From assembly GCF_024721175.1 (NCBI RefSeq), contig NZ_CP099399.1, forward strand, positions 4,196,501-4,260,500: a stretch of 64,000 nucleotides of DNA, given 5' to 3'. This document shows positions 53,957 through 63,391 of this stretch, piece after piece. The notes below the pieces were generated by a model. The model did no database searches, had not been told where the DNA came from, and saw only the letters and a program-made list of their open reading frames with translations. This stretch comes from Rhizobium sp. Pop5 (GTDB lineage Bacteria > Pseudomonadota > Alphaproteobacteria > Rhizobiales > Rhizobiaceae). A program made the translations under genes and the position numbers. The first letter of the stretch is position 1. Each line of letters starts with the position of its first letter.

Positions 53957-54841
53957 TCAGCCCATGCGTTCGGATGCGTAGCTTCCGGGGCTTGCCGGGA
54001 AGACCACGGTGCGGTTGCCGTTGATGAAGGTGCGGTGGTGGATATGGGCGTGGATGGCGCGCGCCAGCACCTGGCTTTCGACATCGCGGCCGATCGAGAC
54101 ATAGTCGTCGGGCGACTGCGCATGGGTGATGCGCGCCGTGTCCTGCTCGATGATCGGGCCTTCGTCGAGATCGGCGGTGACGTAATGGGCCGTCGCCCCG
54201 ATCAGCTTGACGCCGCGGCCGTAGGCCTGCTTGTAAGGGTTGGCGCCCTTGAAGGACGGCAGGAAGGAGTGGTGGATGTTGATGATCTTGCCCGACATCT
54301 TCTGGCACATTTCGTCCGACAGGATCTGCATGTAGCGGGCAAGCACGATCAGCTCGGTGCCGGTCTGCTCGGCCACCTCCATGATCCGCGCCTCAGCCTG
54401 CACCTTGTTGGCCTTGGTGACGGGAATATGGTGGAAGGGAATGTCGTGATTGACGACGACCTTCTGGTAGTCGAAATGGTTGGAGACGACGCCGACGATG
54501 TCGATCGGCAGGGCGCCGATCTTCCAGCGGTAGAGCAGGTCGTTGAGACAATGGCCGAAGCGCGACACCATCAAGAGCACCTTCATGCGCTTCTCGCTGT
54601 CGTGGAATTCGTAGTCCATCTCGAAGGGTGCGGCGACGGCTGAAAAATCGGCGCTGATCTCGGCGCCGGACAGTCCCTCTTCGGAAATGAAGCTGACGCG
54701 CATGAAGAACTTGCCGGTATCGAGATCGTCGAACTGGCTGGAGTCGATGATGTTGCAGCCCTTCTCGGCCAGATAACTCGAAATCGCCGCCACGATGCCG
54801 CGCGTCGATTTGCAGGATACCGTCAATACATAGCTTCTCAT
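53957..54841 (-). CDS. purU: Formyltetrahydrofolate deformylase
   Basis: A 294-residue enzyme hydrolysing 10-formyl-THF to formate and THF, which balances one-carbon pools. Residues 1-80 are an ACT domain (YVLTVSCKSTRGIVAAISS). The formyltransferase-like domain has NHFDYQKVVVNHDIPFHHIP and INIHHSFLPSFKGANPY with catalytic His residues; the catalytic Asp lies in TADLDEGPIIEQD. Length is near E. coli PurU (280). The fusion gene lies 116 bases downstream on the same strand. Confidence 0.96.
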   Translation of the reverse strand: MRSYVLTVSCKSTRGIVAAISSYLAEKGCNIIDSSQFDDLDTGKFFMRVSFISEEGLSGAEISADFSAVAAPFEMDYEFHDSEKRMKVLLMVSRFGHCLNDLLYRWKIGALPIDIVGVVSNHFDYQKVVVNHDIPFHHIPVTKANKVQAEARIMEVAEQTGTELIVLARYMQILSDEMCQKMSGKIINIHHSFLPSFKGANPYKQAYGRGVKLIGATAHYVTADLDEGPIIEQDTARITHAQSPDDYVSIGRDVESQVLARAIHAHIHHRTFINGNRTVVFPASPGSYASERMG

Positions 54842-55060
54842 GTCTTTTCCTCTTCCCTCTGCAAGGCCGCCGCCGTGCTTAGATCAAAGCCCGGGCCGCG
54901 AATAGGCCGGCGCACTTTCATTCATGCGACAAATTGCAAGAGAAACCATCACGCTTCTGCAAGCTCTCTCATTGCCAAGTCTGAAGCTTAGAAGAAGTTG
55001 CGCGAAAGACTGTGCCGCCAGCGCCGCCGGCATGCGTATTCTCGCCTTCGGCGACTGAAG

Positions 55061-56077
55061 TCAGGCGGGCGGACGACTCGCGACCGCTACTTTCCGTCGC
55101 GGCGTCGTGATTTCGTGGATGATCGCGCCGCCGATCGACGAGAGCACCAGCGAGAGGATCACGAAGAGCACCGGCTGCTGCAGGATGCCGATCGGCAGTC
55201 GGTCGGCGGCGATCCTGAGGAACGCGAGCGTGAAGGCGTGGGTGATATAGATGCTGTAGGAGCAGTCGCCGAGATAGTTCAGCCAGCCGATGACGGGCAG
55301 TTTGGAGAAGTCGATGGAAACGGCGCCGTAGATGATGAAGATTGCCGGGATGCCCCAGGCATAGAACCGGCTTTCCGGGCGCATCAGTGCCTCGTTGATG
55401 AAGAGAAACGCAAAGCCCAAGGCAAGTGCGGCCCACGCCCAGCGGCTCGGCAGCAGCATCTTCTGTCCGTAGAGCCAGCCGAGCACGACACCGGCCAGAA
55501 ATTCCAGGATGATCGGCTCGCCGTAGAAGCGGGTGGCCGTAGTACCAGGCAGCAGCCGGCAGGCGATCAGGATCACGGCGAATATGGCAAGCATTGCCGG
55601 GATGCGGCGCGCTTCCTGGAGCGGCAGCAGCAGCGCAAACACGAAGTAGAAGAACATTTCGTAATTCAGCGTCCAGCCCGGCACGATGACAGGAGCGATC
55701 ATCGTGGGATCGGCGGGATTGATCCAGGGCAGGAAGAACAGCGAGGCGACGAGATGCGGCAGGTTGAACACCGTGGATTTCAGGAGCGACGGCGCGACAA
55801 GGGCCACAGCCGCTGAAAACAAAGTTGCCAGCCAATAGAGCGGCACGATCCTTTTGATGCGCCGGCGGGCAAAATCGGCCGGGCTCATCGCACGCCCGCT
55901 CGTCGTCAGCCACATCACGAAACCGCTGAGCACAAAGAAAATGTCGACGCCGGTTTCGCCATAGATGAAAGCGGTAGCGTCGATCCCGGGATTGACCTTG
56001 GCAAGCTGCAGTATCGCATGGAAATAGACGACCATGAGCGCCGCGACGGCGCGCAGATATTGAAGCTGGACAAGCAT
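55061..56077 (-). CDS. Acyltransferase 3 family membrane protein (ExoZ-like)
   Basis: A 338-residue, about ten-helix membrane O-acyltransferase. The N-terminal LQYLRAVAALMVVYFHAILQ holds the conserved RxxAxxxVxxxH pattern, and GVDIFFVLSGFVMWL and DFARRRIKRIVPLYW follow. Such proteins acetylate exopolysaccharide. Its neighbours are a polymerase-like membrane protein and a GH5 glycosidase, which supports an EPS role. The 54842-55060 gap has no gene. Confidence 0.9.
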   Translation of the reverse strand: MLVQLQYLRAVAALMVVYFHAILQLAKVNPGIDATAFIYGETGVDIFFVLSGFVMWLTTSGRAMSPADFARRRIKRIVPLYWLATLFSAAVALVAPSLLKSTVFNLPHLVASLFFLPWINPADPTMIAPVIVPGWTLNYEMFFYFVFALLLPLQEARRIPAMLAIFAVILIACRLLPGTTATRFYGEPIILEFLAGVVLGWLYGQKMLLPSRWAWAALALGFAFLFINEALMRPESRFYAWGIPAIFIIYGAVSIDFSKLPVIGWLNYLGDCSYSIYITHAFTLAFLRIAADRLPIGILQQPVLFVILSLVLSSIGGAIIHEITTPRRKVAVASRPPA

Positions 56078-56132
56078 CGAGCGTCTTGCTCCCTCGGGCT
56101 CGCGGGCGCCGGTCTTTCCCGTGCCGCTGCGG

Positions 56133-57422
56133 TCAACTCAGTACATCTGCCGCACGACCCTGCCGGATGCGCGGGCTGTCGTGGAAGCGCATATATCCGA
56201 CGACGAACCACAGGAGCCCTGCGATCTTCATCGAGAAGACCGCGGTTCCCCCGATCATCATATTCAGAAAAATGAAAAGAGAAAGTGAATGGGCGCAGCG
56301 CCGCTGTGCTGCCGTGCGTCCGGCCGGAAAGAGGCAGACGAACAGCCAGAAGGCGATGACGCCGAAGATCGTCGCCCCATAGATCAGGTAGACATAGCCG
56401 CTGTCGGCGAAATCGGCGATGCGATCGACTGAAAGCCCGAGAACGGCGAGCGGATCGAGATCCATGATCTTCTTCATCGTCAGGTTGATGCGGCCGGTGA
56501 AATTGTCACCCGTCGCATTGGGCTTCAGCACGTAGACGAGGAAACCTGCGGCAACGATCAGCGGCATGAGCGCCAGGTTGAAATTCTTCGGGATCTTCGG
56601 AAAGACGAAATAGCCGACGATGCAGGCAAAGCAGAAAATCAGCATGGTGCGGGTGTCGTTCGTCACCAGGATCAGGACGGCGGTGCTGATGCAGAGCAGC
56701 CGGTCCCAACGGCCAAGCCTTTCCCAGGTGGAAACCAGATAGATTGCGATCACGCCGCAGAAATTGGCGAGCGACACCTGTTCCAGGAAGATCGAGGACG
56801 AGCGGTGGTCGATGATGCCGAAGGAGAAGCGCTCGGGAAAGCCGAGCGCGTTCTGGAACAGGCCGGTCTTGTTGAAGCTCATCGGCAGCAGCCCGCGCGT
56901 ATTGGCGAAATAATCGGACGGGTGGACGATGCTGACATAGAACGGCACGCTGATGATCTCGAAGATCAGGAAGACCAGCACGACGAGGCTTGCCCAGCGA
57001 AAGGCGAGCTTCATCGTTTTCTCGTTGCTCCAGCTTCCAAGCCCGGCAAAGCAGAAGATGATCAGCACGTTGCGGAAATGATCGATGAACGGCATGCGGT
57101 TAAGCACGCTGATGTAGATGGTCACGACAAGTGTGAACAGCAGGAAGAGGAAGGCCGGCAGGTCCGTTTCGTAGATCCCCTTGTGCAGGATGTAGATGAT
57201 AGCGCTCGCCATGATCAGGCCTTCGCTGGCGGCGACATGTGTCATCGAAAGCTGAACGATATTGTGGTTGATGAAGGCGAGAATGCCGTTGTAGAGCACT
57301 GAAAGCAGACCGAGCCAGAGCACCGGATAATCGACGCGCGATGCCTCGCCGGCCGCATCGAGCCGGCCGGTTACAGTGCCGGTGATTGTGAAACTCGCAG
57401 TCTTGTGGTCGCTGACAGCCAT
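56133..57422 (-). CDS. Polysaccharide polymerase / O-antigen-ligase-like membrane protein
   Basis: A 429-residue protein with about ten membrane helices and a large central loop (residues ~185-215, HRSSSIFLEQVSLANF). A Wzy/ligase-like topology with TNDTRTMLIFCFACIVGYFV is suggestive. No strong signature lets me separate polymerase from ligase. Start at 57422 (MAVSDHKTAS) gives a short cytoplasmic N-terminus; GGGGAA lies upstream. It sits directly after the GH5 gene (2 bases), in one operon with it. Confidence 0.75.
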   Translation of the reverse strand: MAVSDHKTASFTITGTVTGRLDAAGEASRVDYPVLWLGLLSVLYNGILAFINHNIVQLSMTHVAASEGLIMASAIIYILHKGIYETDLPAFLFLLFTLVVTIYISVLNRMPFIDHFRNVLIIFCFAGLGSWSNEKTMKLAFRWASLVVLVFLIFEIISVPFYVSIVHPSDYFANTRGLLPMSFNKTGLFQNALGFPERFSFGIIDHRSSSIFLEQVSLANFCGVIAIYLVSTWERLGRWDRLLCISTAVLILVTNDTRTMLIFCFACIVGYFVFPKIPKNFNLALMPLIVAAGFLVYVLKPNATGDNFTGRINLTMKKIMDLDPLAVLGLSVDRIADFADSGYVYLIYGATIFGVIAFWLFVCLFPAGRTAAQRRCAHSLSLFIFLNMMIGGTAVFSMKIAGLLWFVVGYMRFHDSPRIRQGRAADVLS

Positions 57423-57424
57423 TC

Positions 57425-58480
57425 TCAGTTCCCCGCCGGTTTGACGGCAGTGCACGCGCCCGCCTTGGCTTTGGCGTTTACCGCCTCAGCGAGAAGACGC
57501 ATCTGGGGCCGCTCGGCGCCGCCATGCGGCTGAATGTTGAAGGGTTCGTCCGCAGGCCACCATTCCCCGGCGGCCCAATAGGACCAGCCGAGCCAGACGT
57601 CGTTATTCCCGGACATGGTTGCATAGATCTTCGTCAGCCCATCAAGGCAGTCCTTGTCGGTCGAAGCCCCGAATTCCCCGAGAAAACCACGCTTGTGGTT
57701 GCGCTTCAGCCAGGCAGTGAACCCGGCGATCGCCTCGACCGCCGCGTCCGCACCCTCGCAGGTCGGGTGGGTGCCGGAAGAATCGGCGTCGAGATACTGG
57801 TGGACCTCGAAGGCGTAGAAGTCGAGCGGATCGCGAACGCCGAGCATGACGGTGCCGTTGGCGCCGCCGATCACATCCTTTTCCCAGCTGGCGGCCCCGC
57901 TCCACGCGGTGCCAGGCACGAGGATCAGATTGCGCGCGCCGGTGGCGCGGATACTGCGGATCGCCGCATTGGCGGCATTGAGCCAGTCGGTCGCCTTGAT
58001 GTCGTGCGGCTCGTTCATCAGGCCGAAGAGAATGCCGTCCCGATTGGCGAATTCGACGGCGAGTCTCGCCCAAAAATCGGCGAATCCGCCATTCGTCGCC
58101 GGCGCCGTGCCGAGCTGAGTCTTGTCGTAATAGCCGAAATTATGCGGGTCGAGCAGCACCGCCATGCCGTGCTTGCGGATCAGGCCGACGGCATCCTTGA
58201 GCCGCTTGATTTCGCCGTCGTCGAGCCGCCCGCCAAGTGCTGGCTGCAGCCGCTCCCAGCGGAAAGGCAGCCGGATGATCGTCATGCCCTTTTCGCCGAA
58301 ATAGCGGATCGTTTCCTCGCTGGGATAAGTATAGTTGGTGCCGTATGTGCCGCCGCGCTCGCCATATTCGCCGCCGGAAAGATTGACGCCGCGATAGCAG
58401 GGGGCGCCGGCCGCAAGCGCGGACGACGGGGCGAGGGCGGCCGCAAGCAGCAGCGCCATCAGATGTCGTGTCGTCCTCAT
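57425..58480 (-). CDS. Secreted glycoside hydrolase family 5 (endoglucanase-like)
   Basis: A 351-residue secreted glycosidase. The signal peptide is MRTTRHLMALLLAAALAPSS plus ALA. GH5 features are MTIIRLPFRWERLQP, DPHNFGYYD, the acid/base Glu in GLMNEPHDI, and the nucleophile Glu in GFLGEFGAS. Start at 58480 is favoured by GAGG six bases upstream. Acting beside a polymerase and an acetyltransferase, it may trim nascent exopolysaccharide or cellulose (inference). Confidence 0.9.
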   Translation of the reverse strand: MRTTRHLMALLLAAALAPSSALAAGAPCYRGVNLSGGEYGERGGTYGTNYTYPSEETIRYFGEKGMTIIRLPFRWERLQPALGGRLDDGEIKRLKDAVGLIRKHGMAVLLDPHNFGYYDKTQLGTAPATNGGFADFWARLAVEFANRDGILFGLMNEPHDIKATDWLNAANAAIRSIRATGARNLILVPGTAWSGAASWEKDVIGGANGTVMLGVRDPLDFYAFEVHQYLDADSSGTHPTCEGADAAVEAIAGFTAWLKRNHKRGFLGEFGASTDKDCLDGLTKIYATMSGNNDVWLGWSYWAAGEWWPADEPFNIQPHGGAERPQMRLLAEAVNAKAKAGACTAVKPAGN

Positions 58481-58532
58481 GGCCATCCTCGCAATCGCGG
58501 CAAAATGCAACATCAGCGTCTCCATCTGATTT

Positions 58533-58545
58533 TAACGGTCCGTTA
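58533..58545. promoter_or_regulatory. Dyad in the divergent EPS promoter region
   Basis: TAACGG-T-CCGTTA is a perfect 6+6 dyad with a one-base centre. It sits in the 135 bases between the GH5 gene (minus) and the Wzz/GumC-like gene (plus), suited to control both. Confidence 0.45.
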
Positions 58546-58615
58546 GCTAAGAATTTCTAAAGTCTCAGCCACCTCGGCTTCAGTCTTTCACGCTGGGCGG
58601 GACACGAGTGCGCGT

Positions 58616-60223
58616 ATGAACCAGTATGACAGGAACAGGGTAAGCCGGCTTCCCGGCTGGCGCAGTTATGAGCCGTCTCAGACTGCGCCGGAAGGCGTGC
58701 GCATGCGCAGCCCCGTCGTCCGTCCGGATGATTTCGCCCGTCCGGCGCCCGAACCTGCCCCGCCCCCCTTCGTCTCGCCCGCAAGTGTTGCCGAGCCCCG
58801 CCGATACGAGCGCCCGGCGCCTCAGCCGGTTGAGCGGCCCGCCGTGGATACGTCGTCCAACGCAGCGCCCGCAGCTGTCGCGCCGCTGATCGATCTTCGT
58901 TCCAGCATTGCCGCGATCTGGAGCCGCCGGCTGATCGTGCTCGGTCTGGCGTTGCTCGGAGCTATCGGCGGCGCAGTGGTCGCGCCGCGCATCGCGCAGA
59001 AATACACTGCAGTCAGCAGCCTTTATTTCGACCCGCGCCAGGTCGGTCTTGCCGATGCCGGGACGCAATCCTCGGGGCCTTCACCGGAAATGATCTCAGC
59101 GCTGATCGACAGCCAGGTGCAGATCCTGACTTCGGGCAATGTGCTGCGCCGCGTCGTCGATACCATGAAGCTCGACCAGGATCCCGAATTCACTGGCGGC
59201 AGGACGGATGGCGCCGCCGTGGTCGGTGCTCTGCAGAAGGCGCTTGTGATCACGCGCCAGGCCAGCACCTATGTCGTCTCGCTAGCCGCCACCACGAACG
59301 ATCCGGAGAAATCCGCAAGACTTGCCAACCAGGTCGTCACCTCCTTCACCGAGGAGGAAAACAGCGCTTCGAACGGCCTCTACGAAAACACCTCTTCGAC
59401 GCTCGACGGACGGCTCAATGATTTGCGCCAAAAGGTGCTGGAAGCCGAACAGGCCGTCGAAACCTTCCGCGCCGACAACGACATGGCCGCGACCGAAGGC
59501 AATCTGATCTCCGATCAAAGGCTCGCCTCGCTGAATGCGCTCTTGGTGACGGCGCAGGAAAAGACCATTCAGGCGAAGGCGCGCGCCGATGCCGTCGCCA
59601 ATCTCCGTGTTGAAGACATTGTCGCCGGCAACCAGACGGAGGGGGGCGCCACCTCGCCGCTCGTCAGCCTGCGTCAGCAATATGCCACCCAGGCCGCCGC
59701 CGTCGGCAGCCTCGAAAGCCAGATGGGCACGCGGCATCCGCGCCTGCAGGCGGCTCGCTCCTCGCTCCAGAGCATATCAGGCGAAATCAGGGGCGAATTG
59801 CAGCGTCTCGCCACCTCGGCGAGAGGTGAATATGAGCAGGCCAAGGCAGCCGAGGACAGCGTCGCCAAGGAGCTCGCCGTTCAGAAGGCGCTGCAGGCTG
59901 GCATCTCGGACAAGCAGGTGGAATTGAACGAATTGCAGCGCAAGGCCACCGCGGCGCGCGATATTTACGAGACAGTGCTGAAGCGCTCCAGCCAGACGAG
60001 CGAGGAGCAGAGCCTCAGCCAAAGCAATATCCGCGTCATCTCGCCGGCCGAGTCGCCGGTCAAGCCCGATGGGCCTGGAAAGAAGATCCTGCTGGTCGCC
60101 GGCATCATCGGCGGCGCGCTCGCCGGTTTCTTCCTCGGCGCAGCTTTTGCAATCCTCGCCGGCTTCTTCGGCCATCCCGTCATTAGAAGTTATTTCCGGA
60201 AATCGTCCGCCCGGGCCGCTTGA
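58616..60223 (+). CDS. Polysaccharide chain-length/export protein (Wzz / GumC type)
   Basis: A 535-residue inner-membrane protein. A ~100-residue Pro/Arg-rich cytoplasmic N-terminus precedes the first helix (RLIVLGLALLGAIGGAVVAP). A large periplasmic region with long coiled coil follows (residues ~260-450), then GTRHPRLQAARSSLQ and a C-terminal helix near residue 490-510. It has no Walker motifs, so it lacks the kinase half of ExoP/Wzc. It likely forms the periplasmic polysaccharide co-polymerase for this locus. Confidence 0.88.
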   Translation: MNQYDRNRVSRLPGWRSYEPSQTAPEGVRMRSPVVRPDDFARPAPEPAPPPFVSPASVAEPRRYERPAPQPVERPAVDTSSNAAPAAVAPLIDLRSSIAAIWSRRLIVLGLALLGAIGGAVVAPRIAQKYTAVSSLYFDPRQVGLADAGTQSSGPSPEMISALIDSQVQILTSGNVLRRVVDTMKLDQDPEFTGGRTDGAAVVGALQKALVITRQASTYVVSLAATTNDPEKSARLANQVVTSFTEEENSASNGLYENTSSTLDGRLNDLRQKVLEAEQAVETFRADNDMAATEGNLISDQRLASLNALLVTAQEKTIQAKARADAVANLRVEDIVAGNQTEGGATSPLVSLRQQYATQAAAVGSLESQMGTRHPRLQAARSSLQSISGEIRGELQRLATSARGEYEQAKAAEDSVAKELAVQKALQAGISDKQVELNELQRKATAARDIYETVLKRSSQTSEEQSLSQSNIRVISPAESPVKPDGPGKKILLVAGIIGGALAGFFLGAAFAILAGFFGHPVIRSYFRKSSARAA

Positions 60224-60284
60224 TGACTGCCGTCGGTTTTCCTACATCCAGGAGAGGCGGTTTGTCGCTGGCAGGAGAGTTCCC

Positions 60285-60617
60285 ATGCGGCCGTTGATGA
60301 TGCTTCTGATATCGCTCGTCGCCCTGTCCGGTCTCGCCCCGGCGTCCGCATCGGCCGTCGACTGGACGAAAGCCGTCAAATCGGACGTCCAACCCCTCTA
60401 CCCCTACAAAGGCCTTCCCGGCGTCAAGGCGCAGCCGGACAAGAAGGAAGAGGAATCCTATAACTGCCGCACCGAAACCGTCCAGATCCGCCGCCGCCAC
60501 GACGAGATCTTCCGCTCGGGCGGCATGCCGACGCTGGTATATGTCTGCGACCGCGACGGCTTCGTTACTGCAGGCGAGAAGGTGCCGCTCCGCGGTCATT
60601 ACCAGCCGGTGCGGTGA
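60285..60617 (+). CDS. Small secreted protein of unknown function
   Basis: A 110-residue protein with a signal peptide (MRPLMMLLISLVALSGLAPA, cleavage near ASA). The mature part has two Cys (YNCRTETVQIRRRHDEIF and LVYVCDRDGFVTAG) likely forming a disulfide. AGGAGAG precedes the ATG. It follows the Wzz-like gene by 61 bases on the same strand. No family recognised; a periplasmic accessory of the EPS locus is possible. Confidence 0.75.
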   Translation: MRPLMMLLISLVALSGLAPASASAVDWTKAVKSDVQPLYPYKGLPGVKAQPDKKEEESYNCRTETVQIRRRHDEIFRSGGMPTLVYVCDRDGFVTAGEKVPLRGHYQPVR

Positions 60618-60653
60618 GAGCCGGGTACGAAAACGCCGCCGGCCAGTTCGCTC

Positions 60654-61811
60654 TCAGGGATCCAGCCAGACCAATTCCAGGCCGGCCCTCTGTAGATAAG
60701 GCATGCTGCCAATCGCGGCGCGAGCCTTTAGAGGGTTGAGGCCGATGAACAGCGCCTCCGCATCGTCGGCGATTGCATTCGGCGCGATCACGGGGTAGCC
60801 GAAATGCTCCGTATTCTGTAAGCCCGGGTTCTGGTCAAGGAAAGCGGTCAGCTCGACATCATTGCCGATACGGCTGTAAATCCAGCTTCCATAGAAGCCG
60901 GCGCCATAGATCGTCACTTTGCGCCCGCGGAAGGTGCCAGCTCGTTTCTCGAGATTGGCGGCAGAGATCCGCCAGAAATCGCAGATCTCCAGCCCACGCT
61001 CGACAGCCTGCCGCACGAGAGCGGTATCCTGCTCCTGCCTGACCGCCGTCTCGCTACGTATCGCAACTGCAAAGAAGGCGCCCGGAAACGACGTCGTGTC
61101 GATCAGCGATACTTCGAAGCCGCCAGCGGCAAGGGCTCGACGTAGCGAGGCTTCGCTGAAATGATTGACGTGGTCCGCCACCGTCATGTCGCCAGGATTG
61201 GCCGAAACGTCAGGCATCGAAAGCAGCAGCGTGCCGTGCGGCTTCAGCAGCTTGCGTATCCCGCGAATGAAACCGACCGGATCGGCCACGTGCTCGATCA
61301 CGAAATGGCTCATCGCTGCATCGAAGCGGTCGTTCCATGCTTCCGGTACCTCATAAGCCGCCTGTGCATCCGGCGCGATCCAGCCATTCCAGGCTGAAGC
61401 ATAGTCGGTTGAAACATCGAAAACATGAGGCTCGATATCGGGCCTCGCGGCGACGATCTTGCGTAGCGTATCGGCCTTTGCCGCGCCGTAGTCCAGAAGC
61501 TTCGCTCCCTGCGGAAGGTCAAGCAGACTGCGTGCAATCTCGGCCTGATGGTCCGTCCGGTAAATCACGGCGCCGTCGGGCTTGACCGCAAAGATCTGGT
61601 CATGGCTCTCGCTGTTCAGCGAAATGCGGTAGCCAGTATCGTAGAAGGTATCGATATCGGGAATCTCGTCGCACTGCGCGTGGCCGCATCCGTTGCAGAC
61701 ATAGACGCGTGTCGGAACATCGAGAAGGGTCATGATGGAGGTGAGGGCAGGCGCCGGTGTCTCATAGGCCGGCGCCGCAATCCTCCCACCGCAGACGCGG
61801 CAAGCCGTCAT
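60654..61811 (-). CDS. SAM-dependent methyltransferase with N-terminal zinc-binding domain
   Basis: A 385-residue protein with three parts. Residues 1-50 are a zinc ribbon (CRVCGG and VCNGCGHAQ). Residues ~85-210 are a class I methyltransferase (GAKLLDYGAAKADTL, MSHFVIEHVADPVGFIRGIR). The C-terminus contains KVTIYGAGFYGSWIYSRIG, a Rossmann-like helper domain. This order matches the NDP-sugar C-methyltransferase family. Its start overlaps the dioxygenase stop by ATGA, so it is last in the edge operon. Confidence 0.87.
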   Translation of the reverse strand: MTACRVCGGRIAAPAYETPAPALTSIMTLLDVPTRVYVCNGCGHAQCDEIPDIDTFYDTGYRISLNSESHDQIFAVKPDGAVIYRTDHQAEIARSLLDLPQGAKLLDYGAAKADTLRKIVAARPDIEPHVFDVSTDYASAWNGWIAPDAQAAYEVPEAWNDRFDAAMSHFVIEHVADPVGFIRGIRKLLKPHGTLLLSMPDVSANPGDMTVADHVNHFSEASLRRALAAGGFEVSLIDTTSFPGAFFAVAIRSETAVRQEQDTALVRQAVERGLEICDFWRISAANLEKRAGTFRGRKVTIYGAGFYGSWIYSRIGNDVELTAFLDQNPGLQNTEHFGYPVIAPNAIADDAEALFIGLNPLKARAAIGSMPYLQRAGLELVWLDP

Positions 61812-62668
61812 TCCGCCGCCTCGCGCTGAACGGAAAGCTCCGGAAGCACGTCGGCGAATTTCACGCCGGCGGCAAAGGAGCCCTTCCAGCCGATGCGGAT
61901 GCCGACCGGCTCAAGGTAGTTGAAATAGCGGAACTGGATGCTCCAGCGCGGCGTGGTCGAGACGTTGTGGCCTGACTGATGCAGCGTCAGGAAGTCCATC
62001 AGCACGAGGTCGCCAGGATTCGTCAGCGGCGCGACGTGTTTGTAGCGGGCGAGGCGCTCTTCGGCGCGGTCGAGATGCAGCGCATAGGCACCCGTTTTGC
62101 CGGCGCCGGCATCATCTTCGTAAACGGGAACCAAACCTTCAGCATGCGAGCCTTCGGCAATCTGTACCGGCCCCATGTCCTGCGTGACCGGCAGAAGCGG
62201 CGTCCAGAAGACGACGCCGTCGACGCTGCGCAGCTGGCCGGGAAATTCCTGATGCCATTGAGCGCGGAACTTTTCTTCCCCCGGATTGTCGATGCGGATG
62301 CCGTAGCCGCCGGCGGCAATGCCCGGAACGCTGTCCGGACGCAGTGCCTTGAAGGCTTCGTCATTGGCGATGTTGGTGACGAGGCGCATGAAGGCGGGGA
62401 TCTGCTTTATCGCGTCATAGACCTCGCCGCCCCATGAGCGGTCTTTGGCAATCAGCTTCGGATAGGCGATTGTCATGGCGTCATGCGTGGTTTCGGTCGG
62501 GGCGTCGACGCCGTACTTCCTGCAGATCACTTCAAGGATCTGGCGGATGCCTTCCTGGATCGGCGCGATGTCGGCGGCCGGATCATAGAAGCCCCGCATG
62601 ACGAGGTAGCCCCGGGTACCAAAATCAGCGCGCAGGCTCTCAGTGATCGTTGCGTTTGCGTTTGTCAT
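61808..62668 (-). CDS. Phytanoyl-CoA dioxygenase-like (PhyH) oxygenase
   Basis: A 286-residue Fe(II)/2-oxoglutarate dioxygenase relative. The metal site appears as QWHQEFPGQL (His plus Glu where HxD is more usual) with the distal His in DFLTLHQSGHNVS and a 2-oxoglutarate Arg in TTPRWSIQFRY. Start at 62668 overlaps the WbqC stop by ATGA; a longer GTG start at 62704 would overlap it further. Context suggests hydroxylation of a sugar or surface-glycan precursor (inference). Confidence 0.82.
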   Translation of the reverse strand: MTNANATITESLRADFGTRGYLVMRGFYDPAADIAPIQEGIRQILEVICRKYGVDAPTETTHDAMTIAYPKLIAKDRSWGGEVYDAIKQIPAFMRLVTNIANDEAFKALRPDSVPGIAAGGYGIRIDNPGEEKFRAQWHQEFPGQLRSVDGVVFWTPLLPVTQDMGPVQIAEGSHAEGLVPVYEDDAGAGKTGAYALHLDRAEERLARYKHVAPLTNPGDLVLMDFLTLHQSGHNVSTTPRWSIQFRYFNYLEPVGIRIGWKGSFAAGVKFADVLPELSVQREAAE

Positions 62669-63390
62669 GATGTGACCGTTTCCTCCTTTAGGAAGTCTTG
62701 CCACGCTACCGTGGCCGGGATGAGACAGTTACGCGCCTCTGGGCCCACTCGGGCGATGAGATCAAGCACGGAAACATAGGGGGTGAACGTGCCAATTGGT
62801 TGAGGCCAGGGCGCGCGGCTATAGTTCATGTATTCCACATGCACCCCGGCGCGTTCGAAGGCCGTGTGGTCGAGATAATTCGCCGCGCCGTGACCTGTGA
62901 GATAGCGGGTGCCGCTGGCCTTCAGCACGATATCGAGCACCCGCTGCCAAGAGGTGCCCTCGACGTTCATCTCGCTGGTCTTCTCGATCTTCCGGTTCTC
63001 GCCAATGCCGAGATAGCGGGCGGGTTCCTCAATACTGGCGATCAGCAGCTCAAGTAGGGAGGAATGGCGATAGACGCTGTCGAAAATCGAAAGCGCGTCG
63101 TCGATGTAGGGTGCGCCAAGCAGCGATTGGCGCAGCAACGCGCGGTGGCTTGCTTTCCAGTCACCGCCCGCCGCAGTGAGTTCGGAAATCTTCTGAAAAC
63201 TACCCTTGCCGGCAAGCGGGATCGTCATCCAGCAACGGTCATTGCCGTGCAGAAGCTGAATGCGGTTGGTGAAACTGCCCTTCGAAAACTGCGTGTCGTC
63301 GAGATAAATATAGCCGTCGGCGATCATCAGCTGCTCAAAGAAGCCCGGCCACGGAAACAGCATCGGTTGGGTAATGACGACGGCAGTCAT
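62665..63390 (-). CDS. WbqC family protein
   Basis: A 241-residue protein of the WbqC family, found in O-antigen and glycan gene clusters but without a firmly known reaction. Family features are VVITQPMLFPWPGFFEQLMI at the N-terminus, LDDTQFSKGSFTNRIQL and WMTIPLAGKGSFQKI. The start is one base away from the GNAT stop. Its neighbours (methyltransferase, dioxygenase, acetyltransferase) suggest assembly of a modified amino sugar. Confidence 0.88.
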   Translation of the reverse strand: MTAVVITQPMLFPWPGFFEQLMIADGYIYLDDTQFSKGSFTNRIQLLHGNDRCWMTIPLAGKGSFQKISELTAAGGDWKASHRALLRQSLLGAPYIDDALSIFDSVYRHSSLLELLIASIEEPARYLGIGENRKIEKTSEMNVEGTSWQRVLDIVLKASGTRYLTGHGAANYLDHTAFERAGVHVEYMNYSRAPWPQPIGTFTPYVSVLDLIARVGPEARNCLIPATVAWQDFLKEETVTS

Positions 63391-63391
63391 G

